Assembly (NCBI GenBank): GCA_018815145.1
Contig: JAHIYL010000078.1
Span: 1 to 9,585 of the forward strand
DNA length: 9,585 nt
From: Nanobdellota archaeon
GTDB lineage: Archaea > Nanobdellota > Nanobdellia > Woesearchaeales > GW2011-AR15
Direction of reading: 5' to 3'
Positions 6,748-9,585 of the stretch are shown here, in pieces; position 1 is the stretch's first letter; each line of letters starts with the position of its first letter. Position numbers and translations under genes: made by a program. The notes under the pieces were generated by a model, which was given only the letters and a program-made list of their open reading frames with translations, made no database searches and was not told where the DNA came from.

Positions 6748-6757
6748 TACTATATCC
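6748..6757 (-). promoter_or_regulatory. Possible TATA box for the GC-rich RNA
   Basis: On the - strand GGGATATAGTAA has a TATA-like core at the distance (about 26-27 bases) that the window's 5S and RNase J promoters keep from their transcript starts. This would start the RNA at about 6724-6726, the base of the GC-rich domain. TTTTGTATATTT on the same strand (about 6782-6771) is an alternative. Confidence 0.3.
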
Positions 6758-6780
6758 CATTTCCATTCCCAAATATACAA

Positions 6781-6812
6781 AACCTTAAGAGTCTTATTAA
6801 AACTCTAAGGTT
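6781..6812. repeat. Imperfect 11-bp hairpin upstream of pcna
   Basis: AACCTTAAGAGT (6781-6792) pairs with ACTCTAAGGTT (6802-6812), with a single bulged A and a nine-base loop. It separates the GC-rich domain from the pcna promoter. It could terminate or roadblock transcription, or be a protein-binding palindrome; nothing decides between these. Confidence 0.55.
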
Positions 6813-6815
6813 GGT

Positions 6816-6872
6816 ATATACAGTCCACAAATAGTTTTCATAGTTCTGAAAACGAGTTGCGGACCAGTATAT
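6816..6872. repeat. Long segmented hairpin abutting the pcna promoter
   Basis: The 57 bases fold almost end to end: ATATAC (6816-6821) with GTATAT (6867-6872), GTCC (6823-6826) with GGAC (6861-6864), CAA (6828-6830) with TTG (6857-6859), and GTTTTC (6834-6839) with GAAAAC (6848-6853). The four helices are broken only by small internal loops, with an eight-base apical loop. Its right arm runs into the pcna TATA box, so any structure or protein bound here could affect pcna transcription. It lies upstream of the expected transcript start and so is probably not in the pcna mRNA. Confidence 0.6.
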
Positions 6873-6922
6873 TTAAATATAAAGTTCGTTTCATTATTCT
6901 TATTACTTCATACGGGGGGATT
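6869..6922 (+). promoter_or_regulatory. pcna promoter and ribosome-binding site
   Basis: ATATTTAAATAT (6869-6880) is a fully palindromic TATA box, predicting a transcript start near 6901-6905 and a leader of about 25 bases. Six G followed by ATT (6914-6922) sit just before the ATG at 6927 and act as a Shine-Dalgarno-like site. The palindromic TATA box could also allow transcription to the left. Confidence 0.6.
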
Positions 6923-6926
6923 AACT

Positions 6927-7670
6927 ATGAAATTAGTTTTAGCTGACTCAAAAATATTCAAGGACAGTGTTTCAATCATATCAGATTTAGTGACAGAGGC
7001 ACAGTTCAAGATAACTAAAGATTCTATTGACTTGGTAGCAATGGATCCTGCAAATGTAGCAATGGTCATATTCAAATTGCTCTCAAGTGCATTTACTGAA
7101 TACAGTGTTGAAAAAGAGCAGAAGATTGCACTCAATCTGAACAATCTTAAGCAGATACTTCGGAGGACCGGTGCAAACGACATCCTGACAATGGAGCTTC
7201 ATGAGAATAAGTTCAAATTGACTCTTAAATCAAATACAACAAGGACATTTTTCCTGCCGATAATTGAGCTTGAAGAAAGAGAACAGAAGATACCTGAACT
7301 TAATTTCCCTGTGTCAATCGAGACAAATTCTTCTATCCTCAATGAAGCAATTGAAGATGTTGATATTGTCGCTGAGTCAGTGAGTTTCATTGCTGAAAAA
7401 GGAAAATTCATTGTCTCTGCAGAAGGTGATCTTTCACAGGCAAGGATCGAGATAGTGTCAGACGATGATACAGACATCAAGACAGATACTCCTGACACAG
7501 TCAAGGCAAAATATTCAATAGAATACCTGAAAAAGATGATCCAGGGATCAAAACTTTCACCCAAAGCAGTCATCAATTTCAACAAAGACTATCCATTGAA
7601 GCTGAACTACAGTGTTGTCGACAAGATGGTGATGAGCTTTATATTGGCACCAAGAGTGGATAATGACTAA
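6927..7670 (+). CDS. pcn: DNA polymerase sliding clamp PCNA
   Basis: This 247-residue protein is the archaeal sliding clamp, which forms a ring around DNA and tethers polymerase, ligase, FEN1 and other partners during replication and repair. Family landmarks are all in place: AMDPANVAMV (38-47) in the N-terminal domain, LRRTGANDILTMEL (78-91), an interdomain connector around 108-127 (FFLPIIELEE onward), AEGDLSQARIEI (165-176), AKYSIEYLKKMI (194-205), DYPLKLNYSV (221-230) and the C-terminal ILAPRVDND (239-247), which forms part of the partner-binding pocket. The length is normal for a clamp subunit. Only one copy is seen, and a homotrimer is the likely form. It converges with TrmB2, 18 bases apart. 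Confidence 0.97.
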   Translation: MKLVLADSKIFKDSVSIISDLVTEAQFKITKDSIDLVAMDPANVAMVIFKLLSSAFTEYSVEKEQKIALNLNNLKQILRRTGANDILTMELHENKFKLTLKSNTTRTFFLPIIELEEREQKIPELNFPVSIETNSSILNEAIEDVDIVAESVSFIAEKGKFIVSAEGDLSQARIEIVSDDDTDIKTDTPDTVKAKYSIEYLKKMIQGSKLSPKAVINFNKDYPLKLNYSVVDKMVMSFILAPRVDND

Positions 7671-7688
7671 AAATATAGACGAGAAAAT

Positions 7689-8402
7689 TTATAATTTAAC
7701 CTTTTCTTTATTTGAATAATAATTTAGGAAAAGCTCTTTCATCAGTTTTGTAAAGGGTTTATCTTTTATTAAAATAGATACATTAGATTTAATCAGAACA
7801 ATCATTGTTTCTTCTTCATCCACTATATCTATACCAATACCCTCATTTTGAACTTGTTTAATGTTTTTTGTAATCTTAATCCATTTTTTTATGTTATCCT
7901 TATTCTCATTATCATATCTTGAAAGAACTTTAATATCAACTCCTGATTTTATTGCCTTCTGAACACCTTTGACAAAGATAGGATGGAATTCAGAAGTATA
8001 TTTTATCAGATAATTGCTTTTTTTTGCTATTTTTCTTTGTTTCTGCAGTCTATAAAAGTTTCTTTGACCTTTTGCTATGAAAACATTCTCTTTTTCTGTT
8101 GTATCATAAATTTGTTTTAGTTTTTCTATATCTTTTGATAGATTATCTAACTTGTTTATTTTAGAATTTAGAAGTGCTCTTATGTTAGCTGGATCTCCTG
8201 GCTCAAACATTTTTGTTTTCTCTGGGATTACTTTAACAAGACATTTTCTTTCCAAGGAATCAAGAACAGTGTAGATTTTCCCATAAGGAACATTGCTTTC
8301 CGCACTTATTTTTGAAGAAGAAGATTTTCCTATCTTAACTAAGGCATTGTAAACCATAGACTCATACTTAGTTAGACCAAGTTCTGTTAAATCTATGTCC
8401 AT
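7689..8402 (-). CDS. TrmB-like transcriptional regulator (TrmB2)
   Basis: This 237-residue protein starts with a TrmB-type winged helix at about 8-74 (GLTKYESMVYNALV, then recognition helix VPYGKIYTVLDSLERKCLV, wing TKMFEPGDP). A charged helix (about 75-103), likely a dimerising coiled coil, follows. The C-terminal region of about 125 residues resembles a shortened TrmB effector domain (YLIKYTSEF, VDIKVLSRY, ending LMKELFLNYYS). No HKD motif is present. The gene is divergent from the nitrilase-like gene with 118 bases between, so that gene is the likeliest target. It is strikingly AT-rich (two counted 60-base stretches give 22% and 18% GC, against 38% in one TrmB1 stretch) and lysine-rich, suggesting foreign origin. 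The ATG has no Shine-Dalgarno site but a TATA box 25 bases before it. Confidence 0.82.
   Translation of the reverse strand: MDIDLTELGLTKYESMVYNALVKIGKSSSSKISAESNVPYGKIYTVLDSLERKCLVKVIPEKTKMFEPGDPANIRALLNSKINKLDNLSKDIEKLKQIYDTTEKENVFIAKGQRNFYRLQKQRKIAKKSNYLIKYTSEFHPIFVKGVQKAIKSGVDIKVLSRYDNENKDNIKKWIKITKNIKQVQNEGIGIDIVDEEETMIVLIKSNVSILIKDKPFTKLMKELFLNYYSNKEKVKL
7700..7714 (+). terminator. T-rich tract after pcna
   Basis: On the + strand a pyrimidine-rich stretch with TTTTCTTTATTT lies about 30 bases past the pcna stop, inside the 3' end of the convergent TrmB2 gene. It is a plausible hairpin-independent terminator. Confidence 0.3.
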
Positions 8403-8420
8403 AATTATTGAAAAGATGGT

Positions 8421-8432
8421 TTTATATTTAAA
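8421..8432 (-). promoter_or_regulatory. TATA box of TrmB2
   Basis: On the - strand TTTAAATATAAA is centred about 25 bases before the ATG at 8402, and no ribosome-binding site is visible. A leaderless transcript is expected. Confidence 0.55.
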
Positions 8433-8450
8433 ATTAATTGATACAACAAC

Positions 8451-8473
8451 TTTAGAGGTGGCATACCTATTAA
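8451..8473. promoter_or_regulatory. Imperfect palindrome, candidate TrmB2 operator
   Basis: TTTAGAGGT (8451-8459) and ACCTATTAA (8465-8473) are inverted at 7 of 9 positions around a five-base centre. The right arm overlaps the TATA box of the nitrilase-like gene. A dimer bound here would block that promoter. Assignment to TrmB2 rests on the divergent layout. Confidence 0.4.
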
Positions 8474-8486
8474 TATACTACGATTT
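8467..8486. repeat. Shared upstream element, copy 2 (TrmB2 and nitrilase side)
   Basis: CTATTAATAT followed by ACTACGATTT matches 4643-4662 at 17 of 20 positions. It lies 65-84 bases upstream of the TrmB2 ATG and includes the TATA box of the divergent nitrilase-like gene. Confidence 0.4.
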
Positions 8487-8516
8487 CCCTTGCCTTAACA
8501 AAGTATTTAAGGTGAT
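8468..8516 (+). promoter_or_regulatory. Promoter and ribosome-binding site of the nitrilase-like gene
   Basis: ATTAATATA (about 8469-8477) would start a transcript near 8498, giving a leader of about 23 bases. GGTGAT (8511-8516) sits four bases before the ATG at 8521 and decides this start over the internal ATG five codons later. Confidence 0.55.
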
Positions 8517-8520
8517 ATAG

Positions 8521-9252
8521 ATGAGTATAGATAATATGATCCAAGTTATGTTAGTTCAATTCGAGATAAGACCTAAAGAAGGGCCAGGAAATGTAGATAG
8601 GTTACTTGGTTATATTAGAGATAATTATAAACAGGGAACTGATCTAGTAATTGTTCCTGAAGCTGTTAGTGTTGCTACAGATCCTTCACAGATTCAAGAT
8701 GATTTAGATAAAATTGTAAAAACTGCTAAGAAGTTAGGCACAAATATAATTTATGGGGCCAAACTGTTTGGTGAAGAAGGTTATAATAAAGCTATTCTGG
8801 TGGGGATAGATGGCAGCATAGATGAATATACTAAAATGAATCTATGGGGAAATGAAGGTGGCAAAGCAGGTTCAGAGATTGCTACTTGGGAACTAGACGT
8901 AAAAGATAAACAACTAAAATTGAGACCCTTGGTATGTGCCGATATGCAACACTTCAAAAGATATATTAGCGAGGGTATTGATTTATATGTTGTAATTGCA
9001 AATCTTGATATAAGTAAAGTTCAATATGCAATGATAGATTTAGAAAATTTTGCAAAAGAAGCTAAACACTCAGTAATTATTGTAGATTCGGGTGGTGTCC
9101 CCTATGATGTTGGTGGACATAAATATGGAGCCAGCAAATCATGTGTTGCTTTGGGAGATAAGGTCTTGCCTATTGGAGAAGGCCAAACGATAGCTTACTA
9201 TAATGTATCTAACATTAAAGTAAAACCTTTAGAGGAGATTTCATTAACTTAA
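8521..9252 (+). CDS. Carbon-nitrogen hydrolase (nitrilase superfamily amidohydrolase)
   Basis: This 243-residue enzyme has the Glu-Lys-Cys triad of the nitrilase superfamily, whose members hydrolyse non-peptide C-N bonds such as amides, carbamoyl groups or nitriles. Glu47 lies in LVIVPEAV, Lys105 in EYTKMNLWG and the nucleophile Cys139 in LVCADM. The end of the fold is seen in YGASKSCVALGDKVLP (202-217). It begins with the usual first strand, MIQVMLVQFEIRP. It is shorter than most members (about 260-290) and departs from the common YRKxHL pattern: the residue two after the lysine is Asn, not His. The substrate cannot be named. The gene is divergent from TrmB2, which probably controls it, and is followed by an IS110-type element. 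It has many TTA and AGA codons and is more AT-rich than the housekeeping genes in parts. Confidence 0.85.
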   Translation: MSIDNMIQVMLVQFEIRPKEGPGNVDRLLGYIRDNYKQGTDLVIVPEAVSVATDPSQIQDDLDKIVKTAKKLGTNIIYGAKLFGEEGYNKAILVGIDGSIDEYTKMNLWGNEGGKAGSEIATWELDVKDKQLKLRPLVCADMQHFKRYISEGIDLYVVIANLDISKVQYAMIDLENFAKEAKHSVIIVDSGGVPYDVGGHKYGASKSCVALGDKVLPIGEGQTIAYYNVSNIKVKPLEEISLT

Positions 9253-9262
9253 TTTTCAAAAA

Positions 9263-9284
9263 GGCATAAGCAAATCCTTATGCC
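9263..9284 (+). terminator. Perfect 8-bp hairpin after the nitrilase-like gene
   Basis: GGCATAAG (9263-9270) and CTTATGCC (9277-9284) form a perfect stem with a six-base loop, starting ten bases after the stop codon. No T-run follows at once, so it may instead belong to the insertion element's left end or RNA. Confidence 0.45.
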
Positions 9285-9323
9285 AAAACATAAGTAGAGA
9301 CATATGGAAAAACAATACAAATT

Positions 9324-9420
9324 TAAACCTGAAAACATTTACTCACAATAAGGGTTTATACCAAGAGCATTGGTTTACTCTGACTAAATTAGTCTTTAAT
9401 TATTTCTTATTTTTTTGTTA
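9324..9420 (+). ncRNA. Candidate bridge RNA region of the IS110-type element
   Basis: Three stems stand in series: TAAACC (9324-9329) with GGTTTA (9353-9358) around a 23-base loop, ACCAA (9360-9364) with TTGGT (9370-9374), and GACTA (9382-9386) with TAGTC (9390-9394). A strongly T-rich stretch follows (9395-9420). Together with the 9263-9284 hairpin they form a row of stem-loops between the upstream gene and the transposase, where IS110-group elements carry their bridge RNA. The stems are short and the identification rests mainly on position. Confidence 0.3.
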
Positions 9421-9438
9421 TATTCGCATCCCAATAAG

Positions 9439-9448
9439 TTTATATAAG
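9439..9448 (+). promoter_or_regulatory. TATA box of the transposase gene
   Basis: TTTATATAAG is a close match to the archaeal TATA consensus. It predicts a transcript start near 9469 and a leader of nearly 70 bases that includes the hairpin at 9495-9522. Confidence 0.55.
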
Positions 9449-9494
9449 TTTTAATTGTAAATAGAAAATATGATTGCATGTTAAACCTCGCTGC

Positions 9495-9522
9495 AATTAT
9501 ATAGCAGTTTTGCTATATAATT
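9495..9522 (+). repeat. Perfect 12-bp hairpin in the transposase leader
   Basis: AATTATATAGCA (9495-9506) and TGCTATATAATT (9511-9522) are exact inverse complements around the loop GTTT. The stem ends three bases before the ribosome-binding site. It may limit access of ribosomes to the transposase start or be a transposase-binding palindrome. Confidence 0.7.
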
Positions 9523-9525
9523 AAT

Positions 9526-9533
9526 GAGGTGAT
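9526..9533 (+). promoter_or_regulatory. Shine-Dalgarno site of the transposase gene
   Basis: GAGGTGAT matches the archaeal anti-Shine-Dalgarno well and lies four bases before the ATG at 9538. The same GGTGATATA context precedes the nitrilase-like gene. Confidence 0.7.
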
Positions 9534-9537
9534 ATAA

Positions 9538-9585
9538 ATGCAACAAAAAACAATAGAACAACATATAGGATTTGATGTGCACAAA
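9538..9585 (+). CDS. IS110-family transposase, N-terminus only
   Basis: Only 16 residues are in the window: MQQKTIEQHIGFDVHK. The IGFDVHK string is the hallmark first strand of IS110/IS1111 DEDD transposases, whose RuvC-like domain begins with (V/I)G(I/F)DV(H/S)K. Asp13 would be the first catalytic acidic residue. The full protein, with a C-terminal serine-containing Tnp domain, should be about 300-400 residues and continues past 9585. These enzymes use a bridge RNA to choose donor and target DNA. The strong ribosome-binding site, TATA box and non-coding leader agree with a real gene start. The family call rests on a short motif, so it is good but not certain. Confidence 0.7.
   Translation, partial: MQQKTIEQHIGFDVHK

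Larger units (their letters stand above)
9253..9585 (+). mobile_element. Left part of an IS110-family insertion sequence (truncated by window end)
   Basis: The transposase start at 9538 marks an IS110-type element that runs off the right edge. Its left boundary must lie in the gene-free 285 bases after the nitrilase-like gene but cannot be fixed. Elements of this family usually lack terminal inverted repeats and make no target duplication, so the two ends must be compared with another copy or an empty site. A long non-coding left end is normal for the IS110 group, where it encodes the bridge RNA. Confidence 0.55.

Noticed and set aside
6288..6926. Replication origin upstream of pcna
   Set aside because: Inverted repeats and a G6 run are present, but no recognisable origin recognition boxes and no cdc6/orc1 gene; not supportable.
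77..9491. 14-base inverted repeat: GCGAGGTTTAACAT at 77-90 and its exact complement at 9478-9491
   Set aside because: One 14-base match in a 9.6-kb AT-rich window is not beyond chance. The left copy includes the ribosome-binding site of the first gene, and no element is seen spanning the window.

Overview
The window comes from an AT-rich archaeon. It encodes a single-type archaeal PCNA, an archaeal RNase J, two TrmB-type regulators and a 5S rRNA. Genes are preceded by TATA-like boxes about 25-27 bases upstream of inferred transcript starts, and several transcripts look leaderless. The mix of traits resembles a DPANN (Woesearchaeota-like) genome, but this is inferred from protein style only.

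Layout. (1) 93-3764, + strand: a winged-helix protein with two membrane segments, an ABC ATPase and an ABC-2 permease. The last two overlap by four bases and form an export system. (2) 3754-4572, - strand: a TrmB-family regulator (here TrmB1) that converges on the permease and overlaps its 3' end by 11 bp. (3) 4741-4852, - strand: a stand-alone 5S rRNA with its own promoter, divergent from the RNase J gene (4950-6287, + strand). (4) 6288-6926: 639 bases without a protein gene but dense in structure. It holds an array of perfect short hairpins (6338-6604), a GC-rich foldable domain (6610-6724) that looks like a small - strand RNA gene, and two more hairpins before the pcna promoter. (5) 6927-7670, + strand: pcna. 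(6) 7689-9252: a second TrmB-type regulator (TrmB2, - strand), very AT-rich, and a divergently transcribed nitrilase-superfamily amidohydrolase (+ strand). A 118-base shared control region with a palindrome lies between them. (7) 9253-9585: a structured non-coding leader followed by the first 16 codons of an IS110-type transposase, cut off by the window end.

How the parts fit. The replication and RNA genes (5S, RNase J, pcna) are housekeeping. The ABC exporter with its membrane-anchored DNA-binding protein, and the TrmB2-nitrilase pair next to an insertion sequence, are accessory. The two TrmB genes share a 20-base element (17 of 20 identical) at nearly the same distance upstream of their start codons, a candidate shared operator. 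The strongest candidates for something undescribed are the hairpin array with the adjacent GC-rich RNA domain upstream of pcna, and a possible bridge-type RNA in the leader of the IS110-type element.
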